From NCBI RefSeq assembly GCF_000024405.1, contig NC_013517.1, forward strand, positions 3,503,989 through 3,567,988: a stretch of DNA of 64,000 bases, written 5' to 3'. Source of the DNA: Sebaldella termitidis ATCC 33386 (GTDB lineage Bacteria; Fusobacteriota; Fusobacteriia; Fusobacteriales; Leptotrichiaceae). The translations under genes and the position numbers were made by a program. Below the pieces are notes generated by a model. It saw nothing but the letters and a program-made list of their open reading frames with translations. It made no database searches and was not told the DNA's origin. This document shows, in pieces, positions 1 to 7,586 of the stretch (position 1 is its first letter; every line of letters begins with the position of its first letter).

Positions 1-528
1 CAGGGTCAGAATCAGGACAAAAGAAATGAACTCAGTGAGTGGTTTAGATTTTCCGATAAGGAAACTGAGGCAAAAAAAGATGGATTTAGCGCTGAAATGC
101 TTGGCATGGGTTCATTAAAAAAATTTTTTTATTATAATTTTTATAACAGAGAAAAAGTACGGAATATAAAGTTTTTGAATGAGGAATTAAAACTTATAAA
201 AACTCAGACAGATACTGCAGACGGCTTTTTACTTGTTATCGCAAAAGACAATTCCGTAAAGGAAAATATCCGTGCGGGAATCATTCTGGAAAACATATGG
301 CTGAATGCTGCTGATGCAGATATAAAAATACAGCCTTTGAGTCAGATTTTGGAAGAAGAGCCATATAAAAACAATATCAGCAATGATTTGAACATAAACG
401 GAGAAGTAAAAATGATTCTGAGAACAGGTTATTCTGCTAATAATAAAATAGTAAAAAAAGTAAGAAGAAACATAAAAGATATTTTGGATAATACCGAAAT
501 ACTGAATACAAAGGAGGAAAAACAATGA
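1..528 (+). CDS. Nitroreductase-family protein, C-terminal part (5' end outside window)
   Basis: The reading frame is open from the first base, so the start lies outside the window; about 175 C-terminal residues are visible. The stretch with FLLVIAKDN, then RAGIILENIWLNA and IQPLSQILEE, resembles the C-terminal half of FMN-dependent nitroreductase-like proteins, where the helix carrying G-x-x-x-E-N-x-W-L packs on the flavin. The catalytic N-terminal half cannot be seen, so substrate and activity are open. The stop codon overlaps the start of the next gene by 4 bp (ATGA), which implies translational coupling with the small outer-membrane protein. The family call is inferred from sequence pattern only. 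Confidence 0.55.
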   Translation, partial: QGQNQDKRNELSEWFRFSDKETEAKKDGFSAEMLGMGSLKKFFYYNFYNREKVRNIKFLNEELKLIKTQTDTADGFLLVIAKDNSVKENIRAGIILENIWLNAADADIKIQPLSQILEEEPYKNNISNDLNINGEVKMILRTGYSANNKIVKKVRRNIKDILDNTEILNTKEEKQ

Positions 529-1049
529 AAAAAATAATGCTTATACTGTTAGCCGTATTAGGAAGTGCAGTATTTTCAGACACTATCGAGATAAGAAACG
601 GAGGGTATTTTGAAGGGCAGTATCATACTGAGGAGGATACGCTTAAAACAAAATTTCCTGCAATGGAAGTAGCAGTAGAATACAGAAAAGAAGTAATTAA
701 CAATCTTGAAATAGGCGGCGGAATCGCATTTCAATACCAAAAAAGAATTAACGGAAATGATATAGACGGATTTAACTCTATTCCTCTGTATGCTACTGCC
801 AGATATGCTTTTTTTGAAAGCGGTAAATTTAAGAGCTATGTAAAAGCAGATGTAGGTTATTCATATAATTCCGGAAATTTTGATGATGACATATATTATG
901 GTGCAGGACTTGGTGTCCAATATAGTAAAATCACATGGGACATCATGTACAAAAGAAATAATTCCTCGCATAATAATTCGGAATATTACAAAAATAAATT
1001 CGATTATGACAGACTTTCTCTCAGTTCAGGTTTTATTTTTGATTTTTAA
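525..1049 (+). CDS. Small outer-membrane beta-barrel protein
   Basis: A 174-residue protein with a clear signal peptide (MKKIMLILLAVLGSAVFS, cleavage near residue 18) and no other hydrophobic helix. The mature part consists of alternating polar/aromatic strands separated by Gly/Asn/Asp turns and ends in phenylalanine (FIFDF), the usual C-terminal signature recognised by the outer-membrane assembly machinery. Its size fits an eight-stranded OmpA/OmpW-type barrel. AAGGAGG sits just upstream and the start overlaps the stop of the nitroreductase-like gene, so the two are probably one transcript. Ligand and role are unknown; the barrel assignment is inferred from pattern. Confidence 0.6.
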   Translation: MKKIMLILLAVLGSAVFSDTIEIRNGGYFEGQYHTEEDTLKTKFPAMEVAVEYRKEVINNLEIGGGIAFQYQKRINGNDIDGFNSIPLYATARYAFFESGKFKSYVKADVGYSYNSGNFDDDIYYGAGLGVQYSKITWDIMYKRNNSSHNNSEYYKNKFDYDRLSLSSGFIFDF

Positions 1050-1134
1050 TACATCAGCTATTTACAATTTTCTTCATAAGTATTATACTAATATAAAATA
1101 TTTAAAATTATTATAAATATAAAGGAGTCTGCTT

Positions 1135-1779
1135 ATGAAAGAAGAGCTGAAACTAAAAATAAGTGAACTGAAAAAAGATAATATCATAGATCATGCAGAG
1201 AAACTTTTCTCAGAGCTTGGTATTGAAAATACAACCATAGATGTTATAGCCAAAAGTGCCGGAATCAGCAAAAGAACTGTTTATACATATTTTTCTTCAA
1301 AAACAGAGCTTTATAATGCTATTTTGTACAGGGCTAATAAAGATATGTATGAATATTTTTATATACTTATACAAAAAAAGGAATTTATCTCACTTAAGCC
1401 CAAAGAAAAATTAAATGCACTTTGGAGTGCGTTAATTAACTTCAAAACAGAAAAAAATCTTTATTTTAAAATTATTACTATGTATGAAAATCAAAAAGAG
1501 GATATCAGTACCACTGATGAATATCTGAAAAAATCTTATGAATGGGGCCAGAAAATACATTTAATTCTAAAAGAAATCATTATCGAACTAAATCCTGGTT
1601 TTTTTAAGGATAAGAATCCTGATGAAATTGTGCTTATTTTATGGATGACTTCAATAAGCATCCTTAATACAATAGATGTGAAAAAGTTTTATCTGCAGGA
1701 CTTTTTTGACATTAATGCGGAAGAATTTGAAAATACTTTTTTCAGATATATTGCTTCCCCGCTCTTTAACAACAAATAA
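1135..1779 (+). CDS. TetR/AcrR-family transcriptional regulator
   Basis: A 214-residue protein with an N-terminal TetR-type helix-turn-helix: residues about 17-60 contain the pattern A-x-x-L-F-x-x-x-G, then T-x-x-x-I-A-x-x-A-G-I-S-K-x-T-V-Y-x-Y-F, which is diagnostic for the family. The C-terminal two thirds are helical with no recognisable ligand motif, as usual for these one-component repressors. It follows the membrane-protein gene on the same strand after an 85-bp gap, with its own AAAGGAG ribosome binding site. It may control the upstream nitroreductase and barrel genes, but no operator was identified. Confidence 0.85.
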   Translation: MKEELKLKISELKKDNIIDHAEKLFSELGIENTTIDVIAKSAGISKRTVYTYFSSKTELYNAILYRANKDMYEYFYILIQKKEFISLKPKEKLNALWSALINFKTEKNLYFKIITMYENQKEDISTTDEYLKKSYEWGQKIHLILKEIIIELNPGFFKDKNPDEIVLILWMTSISILNTIDVKKFYLQDFFDINAEEFENTFFRYIASPLFNNK

Positions 1780-1871
1780 AATATCACTTTCTGCCGCAGA
1801 ATCTCCTGATTTTATTTTCATGACCTGTTGATGAATCCGGATATGCAAAATCGGCAGAATATCAATAATAT

Positions 1872-1924
1872 AAAAGCTTAAGATATCATTTTAAAGAATT
1901 CAGCTTCTGATGTCTTAAGCTTTT
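1872..1924. terminator. Bidirectional intrinsic terminator
   Basis: A 17-bp stem (AAAAGCTTAAGATATCA pairs with TGATGTCTTAAGCTTTT, one wobble) flanks a 19-nt loop and continues into T residues on the plus strand; the A-rich left arm gives a T tract on the minus strand. It lies between the convergent TetR gene and the glucitol PTS operon and can end both. Confidence 0.85.
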
Positions 1925-1962
1925 TTCTGCATTCTACAATATATTTTAACCGTATAAGCTTT

Positions 1963-2982
1963 TTATCTTTCCAGTTTCACAGGTTTTCCCGTAATTATAC
2001 TTTCATGTACCGCATCTGCTATTTTAGTGGCTTCAAGTCCGTCAACAGCATTTGCCATAAATTTTTCCCCGCTGATAATGCTGTCGGTAAAATCATTTAT
2101 AGGATCTATTCCGAATCCAAAGGCTTTGTTATTTCTGTATGTAATAAAGTAAGAATTCGGAGTCTGCGTTTTTGTATCACTGAAAAATTCCACTCCTCTG
2201 TTTTGCGAATCACTTCTGAGATATTTTTTCTCGGTAACTATAAACATTCTTCCGTCATTTGACTTTGGAAATTTATCCGGAAGTATCCATGAATTTTCTA
2301 CTGTCCATGTACTCCCTTTACTGAATTTCAATATTGCCTGTACGTTATCGTAAGTGTCTATACCCATTCCGGATAACACGCTTTTTGATCCTACGGCATA
2401 GACCTCTGTTACTTCATCTTCTATGAGGTATCTTATCAAATCATAGCAGTGTACACCGAGGAAATATGCCGGTGAGCTGTTTCTCGACCACGGCAGCCAG
2501 TTCACAGGAACGTCTATAATATCATCCATACTGACATATCCTCTTACTATCTTACCTGTATCTTCTTTTTCCAGTTCCAGTTTTAGATTTATAGAGGCCG
2601 GATCCCATCTTTTATGAAAATCTACTCCTACTTTTACATTATGAGCTTCTGCAAGCTTTATCAGCTCCTCACATTCTTTTCTGCTTGTAGCCAGCGGCTT
2701 TTCCACCAGTACATCTATATTATTTTCTATTGCGGTTTTAGCCGGTCCGAAATGATAAGGATCAGGTGTTGCAATTGAAATTATATCCGGTTTTTCCTTT
2801 TTTATCATTTCCTCAAGATCAGTATAAGTATTTATACTATATTCCTTTTTTACCATATCCAGCTTTTTGGGATCAAGATCACATACTCCCACAAGCTCGG
2901 TTTTGTCATTATTTAAATATGCGTTTATATGGTGTGAACCGTATATACCTGCTCCTACCACTGCTGCTTTTATTCTTTTCAT
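1963..2982 (-). CDS. Gfo/Idh/MocA-family NAD(P)-dependent oxidoreductase
   Basis: About 339 residues. The N-terminus has a Rossmann dinucleotide-binding loop (AVVGAGIYGSHH); the E-K-P motif (VEKPLATSRKE) and GVDFHKRWDP are typical of Gfo/Idh/MocA sugar or inositol dehydrogenases. ATG at 2982 is preferred over the one three codons upstream, because AAGGAAG lies about 9 nt before it but only 2 nt before the upstream ATG. It is the last gene of the glucitol-type PTS operon and takes the place normally held by sorbitol-6-phosphate dehydrogenase, so it probably oxidises the imported polyol phosphate or a derivative; that substrate is an inference. Confidence 0.82.
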   Translation of the reverse strand: MKRIKAAVVGAGIYGSHHINAYLNNDKTELVGVCDLDPKKLDMVKKEYSINTYTDLEEMIKKEKPDIISIATPDPYHFGPAKTAIENNIDVLVEKPLATSRKECEELIKLAEAHNVKVGVDFHKRWDPASINLKLELEKEDTGKIVRGYVSMDDIIDVPVNWLPWSRNSSPAYFLGVHCYDLIRYLIEDEVTEVYAVGSKSVLSGMGIDTYDNVQAILKFSKGSTWTVENSWILPDKFPKSNDGRMFIVTEKKYLRSDSQNRGVEFFSDTKTQTPNSYFITYRNNKAFGFGIDPINDFTDSIISGEKFMANAVDGLEATKIADAVHESIITGKPVKLER

Positions 2983-3022
2983 TATTACCATCTTCCTTTC
3001 TCAAAATATCTTTTCCGAATGC

Positions 3023-4015
3023 TTAAAATAATCCTAAACCTATTAAATACGCTATAATAACTGCAAGCGGTCCAGTCAGCTGGCGTGAAAGAAGAACTGC
3101 CGGGGTTCCTATTTCTATAGTTTCCGGTTTAGCTTCCTGCATAGACATTCCCACGGGCAGAAAATCCGCACCGACCTGAACATTTATTGCAAATAGTGCC
3201 GGCAATGCAAATACAGGACTTATTTCTCCCGCACCGATCTTAGCCCCTATAAGAACACCCACTACCTGTGCAATAGCAGCTCCGGGTCCTAATATAGGCG
3301 ATAAAAAGGGAATACCGCATATAAGTGCCAGTACTACAAGACCTATAATAGAGCCTGAAAGCGGAGTAAGAAGCTTTGCTATTGTTGTTCCTATTGCAGT
3401 GGAATTTATTATTGCTATAAACACACTGATAAATGCCATAAAAGGAACAACAGTTTTTATCATTATATCCACAGCCTCTTTCCCTGACTGAAAAAATAAT
3501 GTCACTACATTTCCTATATTCAATCCGATTTTTTCAATAAGTCTCAAAAATGAAAACTTTTCTGTTCTTTCCATACTCTCCATTTTTTTTACCACAGCAT
3601 CTTCTATACTGTCTTTAGTTCTTTTTTCTGCCGTCCCGTTTTCTTTCATGCCGGAAACCAATTCCAGATTACCCTCACGCACATCTGAAACATATATATC
3701 CTCAAGTATAAATTCAGCTAAAGGCCCTGACTTCCCTACAGGTGTCACATTAATAGTAGGCACCCTTTTTTTAGGATATATACCGCATCTTAGTGTTCCT
3801 CCACAGTTTATTATTACACAAAGTATTTCAGTATCCTGAGGTGTGTGCTTAAAACCGTTGACTACTTCCAATCCCAGCATTTCCGCGATTTTTTCAGCCA
3901 CAGGATCTATAAAATTTCCAGTCATTGACACTATTTTTTTTTCGGGTTCATTTTTCAGATAAAGTGGTCCGCCCCATCCGTTGGAACCTCTGGATACCTT
4001 AAGTATTTTTTCCAT
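3023..4015 (-). CDS. srlE: PTS glucitol/sorbitol-family IIB (IIBC) component
   Basis: A 330-residue protein starting MEKILKVSRGSNGWGG, the typical opening of glucitol IIB, followed by a cytoplasmic IIB domain containing TLRCGIYPKK; the cysteine is the expected phosphorylation site. After a linker (about residues 120-160) comes a membrane domain rich in glycine and proline helices, ending IAYLIGLGLF. The SrlE family has this length and arrangement. AAGGAGG precedes the ATG. It sits between the IIA gene and the dehydrogenase gene with short gaps, giving a IIC-IIA-IIB operon. The sugar is presumably a hexitol, but specificity cannot be read from sequence. Confidence 0.9.
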   Translation of the reverse strand: MEKILKVSRGSNGWGGPLYLKNEPEKKIVSMTGNFIDPVAEKIAEMLGLEVVNGFKHTPQDTEILCVIINCGGTLRCGIYPKKRVPTINVTPVGKSGPLAEFILEDIYVSDVREGNLELVSGMKENGTAEKRTKDSIEDAVVKKMESMERTEKFSFLRLIEKIGLNIGNVVTLFFQSGKEAVDIMIKTVVPFMAFISVFIAIINSTAIGTTIAKLLTPLSGSIIGLVVLALICGIPFLSPILGPGAAIAQVVGVLIGAKIGAGEISPVFALPALFAINVQVGADFLPVGMSMQEAKPETIEIGTPAVLLSRQLTGPLAVIIAYLIGLGLF

Positions 4016-4033
4016 TTTTCCTCCTTGTTTCTT

Positions 4034-4405
4034 TTAGAAATCATCTTTTATTATAAATTTCTTTAGATTTTTTACAGCAAGAGCTGATCTGGCTTTAGTT
4101 ACTGCTATATCTCCTGGATTTTCAGCCTCATCACTTCCTGAGAACTTTACAGTCAAATGTCCAAGTTCCCTGAGGTTCTCCGCAGCCTTGCTGCCCACAG
4201 CAGTTATGATAAAAACTTCATTATCAAAATAGACTAAATTACCTTTTTTCACATCACCTGTCAGACCTTTTTTGATTCCCAGACATAAACAGTAATCTTT
4301 AAAGTCTTCGGGACCGCTGTTTATAAAAGTTATTAAATACCCCTCTTCACAGCTCTCTTCTGCAAATTTTCCCACACTTGTTATATCTGCCTCATATAAA
4401 ATCAT
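4034..4405 (-). CDS. srlB: PTS glucitol/sorbitol-family IIA component
   Basis: A 123-residue cytoplasmic protein of the usual length for glucitol IIA. Recognisable family stretches are LITFINSGPEDFKDYC near residues 25-40 and ITAVGSKAAENLRELGHLTVKFSG near 70-95. In this family, IIA takes phosphate from HPr and passes it to IIB. An AGGTG ribosome binding site lies just before the ATG, and the gene is 18 bp from both of its operon neighbours. Assignment rests on the characteristic sequence together with flanking srlA- and srlE-type genes. Confidence 0.88.
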   Translation of the reverse strand: MILYEADITSVGKFAEESCEEGYLITFINSGPEDFKDYCLCLGIKKGLTGDVKKGNLVYFDNEVFIITAVGSKAAENLRELGHLTVKFSGSDEAENPGDIAVTKARSALAVKNLKKFIIKDDF

Positions 4406-4423
4406 ATTACACCTCTTCCGGAT

Positions 4424-4960
4424 TTATGCAGTCTTAGCCTGTATATTTCTTCTCTTTGATAAAAATACAAATATTATTTCGGTAATAAACCCTCTCATTA
4501 ATCCGACAATTACTCCGGCTATAATATATCTTATTGCAAGTCCTGAAACAGGGAGTCCGATCTTCTTTATCCCTTCTGCCACACCAAGCCAGATAAAAAG
4601 CTCAGACGGAACAACATGGGGAAATAAGGCTGTAAGCGGATGGGCTGTTGCCCCTAAGGCATCCTGATATCCCGGCTTACATTTTTCCGGAAGAAATCTC
4701 CCTACTGTAAGAGCACCCGGACTGCTGAAAAAGAACCATGCAAAGCTCGGAAGTATTCCATATGTAAGTATCTTTGACTTACCGAAAATTCTTGCCACAT
4801 TATTGATTTTATCTTCTCCTATAATCTTGATAATAAAATTAATTGTGGTAAGAAGTACTATAAGCATCGGTACAGAGCCTTTTACCATTCCCACGAGAGT
4901 AAGTCCTGCTTCCTGAAATAATGCTATAAAACTCTGTGCAAAATTAGTAATAAATTCCAT
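4424..4960 (-). CDS. srlA: PTS glucitol/sorbitol-family IIC component
   Basis: A 178-residue integral membrane protein with several hydrophobic helices and the family motif around PSFAWFFFSSPGALTVGRFLPEK, followed by HPLTALFPHVVPSELFIW. Length and motifs match SrlA, the smaller membrane subunit of glucitol permeases. It is the first gene of the operon, behind AGGAGG and a TTGACA/TATATA promoter about 100 bp upstream. The 269-bp upstream region is shared with the divergent Rep_3-like gene and holds the paired T-rich elements described separately. Confidence 0.9.
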   Translation of the reverse strand: MEFITNFAQSFIALFQEAGLTLVGMVKGSVPMLIVLLTTINFIIKIIGEDKINNVARIFGKSKILTYGILPSFAWFFFSSPGALTVGRFLPEKCKPGYQDALGATAHPLTALFPHVVPSELFIWLGVAEGIKKIGLPVSGLAIRYIIAGVIVGLMRGFITEIIFVFLSKRRNIQAKTA

Positions 4961-5057
4961 AAAATAAACCTCCTGTTTTTATTTATAAATTTAATTGAAA
5001 AATTTATTTTAAAGTTCTATAATTAGACATAGCACTCTAAAGTTTTTTCATACCCAA

Positions 5058-5086
5058 TATATACCCTGATCTCAAACCATTGTCAA
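5058..5086 (-). promoter_or_regulatory. Sigma-70-type promoter of the glucitol PTS operon
   Basis: Read on the minus strand, TTGACA (5086-5081) and TATATA (5063-5058) are separated by 17 bp. They lie about 100 bp upstream of the srlA start. The proximal T-rich CGTCT element starts 27 bp upstream of the -35 hexamer. Confidence 0.7.
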
Positions 5087-5113
5087 ATAAGGATTCTTTA
5101 CACTTTATTACAT

Positions 5114-5192
5114 CTTTTTTTCGTCTTTCTTAAATATCATTATTTGATTATATACAGCTCAGGGAAAATTCAAACGACTTTTTTTCGTCTTT
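5114..5192 (+). promoter_or_regulatory. Pair of identical T-rich CGTCT elements (glucitol locus)
   Basis: The 15-mer CTTTTTTTCGTCTTT occurs at 5114-5128 and again, identical and in the same orientation, at 5178-5192. The CG dinucleotides are 64 bp apart, about six helical turns. Both copies lie in the intergenic region between the PTS operon and the divergent Rep_3-like gene, on that gene's coding strand. A related pair precedes the second Rep_3-like gene at 19580-19675. I infer a binding site for the neighbouring protein, comparable to plasmid iterons; binding itself is not shown by the sequence. Confidence 0.6.
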
Positions 5193-5229
5193 ACTCCGAA
5201 CAAAAAATTTTTAAAAAAAGGAAAAAAAT

Positions 5230-6339
5230 ATGAATCAAAAATTTTCGTTATTATCCGAAAGGCACTATTATGTAGATATCAGCCCACGAATAACTTCACG
5301 TGAAAAAAAACTTTTACTTTATGTTTTTGAAACATATAAAAAATACAGAAAGAATCCTGTAAAGCTTTCATCTGAAAAAATTCCCGCAATATTAAATGAA
5401 GAAAAAAAGGATCTGAATATTTTTCTGGAAAAACTCTCAAAAAAAAGAGTAACCTACTGCCTAAAAAATTTATACGGTTTCTCCTCTTTATTTGCCAGTG
5501 TTATTAATGTTTCAGAAAGTCTTTCCTTTTATCTTTCACATGAAATTACAGAATCCTTTAATTTTGGAACTAAATTTTATAACTATGATTTCAAATCCTT
5601 TTTTCTTTTTAATGAGAAAAGCTCACCTTTGTTCTTTCTTGAAATTTTGAAAAGAAAAAAAGTTACTGAAAATGAAATCATCATATCTATTTCAGATTTG
5701 AAAAATATATTAATGATTGAAAATGCATATGACAGGTTTTATGATTTTGAGAGATATATCTTAAAAAAAATTTTTTATGATGTGAATTTGTTTTCCAGAT
5801 TTAATTTTTCCTATGAGAAGATAAAAAAGGACGGACGTATTTCCGGATTAAAGATTTTATTTGATGACTTTGAATCAATTCAGGAAAATCCTGATATTAA
5901 TCATCTTATTTCCCTTGCAAAGGATCATACGGAAAATTACAAAAAGCTTCTGGAGCTTGTCAGCTCTGCCTTGAAAATAAAAGATACAGAAACAGTAAAA
6001 AAAGAGATTATTTTTTCGATCGAAAGCTATACACAAAATTTTGACAGATTTCTTGAAAAAGTTTTTAACGGAAAAATTGATATTTATGAAGATTTGAATA
6101 TTGTGAATTATTATGAAAAGGAATATTCCAATTTTTATACTTTTCAGTCTGATGTAATAAAAGAACTGAAAAATCACACGGAGAACCGATCTTTACTTGA
6201 ATATCTCAGTCTTTCCTATGAATTATACAGTTTTTTCTACGGGAAACAGTCTTCTTATACGAAGCTTATTCATAATATTATTCTGAAAATCCTTAAGATA
6301 GATTCTGTTTTTATTGTGAAGTTTATTTATAAGATTTAA
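5230..6339 (+). CDS. Rep_3-like (plasmid replication-initiator fold) protein, putative PTS-locus regulator
   Basis: A 369-residue soluble protein. Residues about 145-215 read like the second winged-helix part of Rep_3 initiators: a strand, then ISDLKNIL, YDRFYDFERYILKK, and a strand pair (FNFSYEKIKKDGRISGLKILF). Known Rep_3 proteins of this type (RepE, pPS10 RepA) start plasmid replication at iterons. The roughly 150 C-terminal residues are lysine-rich, helical and not recognised. The protein at 19887-21083 is a clear paralogue, sharing the LKNIL...RFYDFE(R/K)YILKK block. There are no plasmid maintenance genes nearby; instead it is divergent from the glucitol PTS operon, with two iteron-like repeats between them. 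A regulatory role is inferred from that context. AAGGA lies before the ATG. Confidence 0.65.
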   Translation: MNQKFSLLSERHYYVDISPRITSREKKLLLYVFETYKKYRKNPVKLSSEKIPAILNEEKKDLNIFLEKLSKKRVTYCLKNLYGFSSLFASVINVSESLSFYLSHEITESFNFGTKFYNYDFKSFFLFNEKSSPLFFLEILKRKKVTENEIIISISDLKNILMIENAYDRFYDFERYILKKIFYDVNLFSRFNFSYEKIKKDGRISGLKILFDDFESIQENPDINHLISLAKDHTENYKKLLELVSSALKIKDTETVKKEIIFSIESYTQNFDRFLEKVFNGKIDIYEDLNIVNYYEKEYSNFYTFQSDVIKELKNHTENRSLLEYLSLSYELYSFFYGKQSSYTKLIHNIILKILKIDSVFIVKFIYKI

Positions 6340-6362
6340 AATTCTCATATCTGTTTCTCAAT

Positions 6363-6402
6363 ATAAAATGCACCCTTCTATAACTTCAGAGGTGCATTTT
6401 AT
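6363..6402. terminator. Bidirectional intrinsic terminator
   Basis: A perfect 12-bp stem (ATAAAATGCACC / GGTGCATTTTAT) with a 16-nt loop lies between the convergent Rep_3-like gene and the small gene ending at 6414. Short T runs occur on both strands. Confidence 0.8.
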
Positions 6403-6413
6403 AATTTATATTT

Positions 6414-6734
6414 TTATTCCATGGCTTTTTTGGCATAATCTATATCAATCTGCATATCTATATCCGGATATTTTTTCTGAAGATTTTCCAGACATTCTAT
6501 AAATTTCCAGCTTTGCAGCTTTTCGGATATATCATCAAAAACTTCAGATATCCAATATGCTTTATCTTCTTTACAATATCTCTCAAAATATTCTATTGTA
6601 GTCTTCTTATCCTTTGAAAAAATTTCAGTCAGTTCTTCCCATATTCTGTATACACTTGGGTCATTAGGATGCAGCTGTCGTCTTTTTTCTATAAGTTTCT
6701 CTATTTTATGATTATTAAACATTCCCGTTTTCAC
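6414..6734 (-). CDS. Small conserved-looking hypothetical protein
   Basis: A 106-residue acidic, helical, cytoplasmic protein without signal peptide or membrane segment. The C-terminal half (FDDISEKLQSWKFIECLENLQKKYPDID followed by an IDYAKKAME end) looks like a conserved domain, but I cannot name it. The start is probably GTG at 6734, preceded by AGAGG at good spacing; an ATG at 6722 lacks a proper site. The start lies inside the 3' end of the endonuclease V gene (20-bp overlap), so the two are likely translationally coupled. No function is proposed. Confidence 0.6.
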   Translation of the reverse strand: MKTGMFNNHKIEKLIEKRRQLHPNDPSVYRIWEELTEIFSKDKKTTIEYFERYCKEDKAYWISEVFDDISEKLQSWKFIECLENLQKKYPDIDMQIDIDYAKKAME

Positions 6735-7413
6735 TTAATTCCTCTCTCATCACATGGGTTTCAAGATCAGCCAGTCTTACAGGAACAGGAAGCCGGCTTT
6801 CACCGTTAATAAAGCTCATGGTTATCTCCATGGCAGTATCCAGCTCTATCCAGTTCCCGCATGAGACAAATACAGGCTTTACATCCTTCCGGGTTCTCAA
6901 TACTCTGCCATATACTTCATTGTTTATCACAATATCTGTATATGCCCCTACTGTATTTTCCGGCATGATAAACTCCGTATTCTTTATCTTCAAATAACTT
7001 TTAGCTATCCCAATTGTAGGTTTTTCAAGATGAAAAGATGCATGTGTAGCTATTCCCATATGAGTATAGTGAAGATATCCGTTTCCGTCAAACATATAAA
7101 TATCAGGATCACTAACTAGCTTAGCTTTGGCTTCCATTACCAGCGGCAGCTCTCTGAATGCGAGAAATCCCGGGATATAAGGAACTGTTATCTCTCCGCT
7201 GCTCCATACCTTCTCTTTTACCTCTCTGCTGTGAAAATCTACCACGACTATACAGCAGACAGCGAAATGTTTCCCGTCCTGATCCCAGTAGCCGAGATCT
7301 ACTCCTGCCACGAGCTTTATATCTTTCATTCCAAAATTATTCTTTAGTTCTATTTTCCCAGCAAGATTTTGCTGTATATTCATAAACTTCTTTTTTATAC
7401 TATCTATCCCCAT
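6715..7413 (-). CDS. nfi: Endonuclease V (deoxyinosine 3' endonuclease)
   Basis: A 232-residue protein with the endonuclease V signatures in order: AGVDLGYW near residue 37 (first metal-binding Asp), VPYIPGFLAFRE near 80 (wedge motif with the catalytic Glu), and DIYMFDGNGYLHYTHMGIATHAS near 105-130 (second Asp, active-site region). In known members it nicks DNA at the second phosphodiester 3' of deoxyinosine, starting repair of deaminated adenine. AAAGGA precedes the ATG. The gene overlaps the small hypothetical gene downstream. Confidence 0.93.
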   Translation of the reverse strand: MGIDSIKKKFMNIQQNLAGKIELKNNFGMKDIKLVAGVDLGYWDQDGKHFAVCCIVVVDFHSREVKEKVWSSGEITVPYIPGFLAFRELPLVMEAKAKLVSDPDIYMFDGNGYLHYTHMGIATHASFHLEKPTIGIAKSYLKIKNTEFIMPENTVGAYTDIVINNEVYGRVLRTRKDVKPVFVSCGNWIELDTAMEITMSFINGESRLPVPVRLADLETHVMREELSENGNV

Positions 7414-7586
7414 ATTTTATCCTTTTATAAGAATTTATTTTTGTATCAGGAAAAATTATATTTTTCCTTTTTTCATCCGCCATTCTCTAAAAATACTATC
7501 TGCAAAGCAAATAGCATTTTTTTTAATAATTTACATAAAAATCAAACAATAAATAATACGAAAACTCCAAAATAAGAAATTACCAG

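Noticed and set aside
5114-5192. Plasmid-type replication origin with iterons
   Set aside because: Only two repeats are present instead of the usual array of three or more, spaced by six turns and not two. No DnaA box cluster or plasmid maintenance genes were found, and the same layout recurs at another chromosomal PTS locus.
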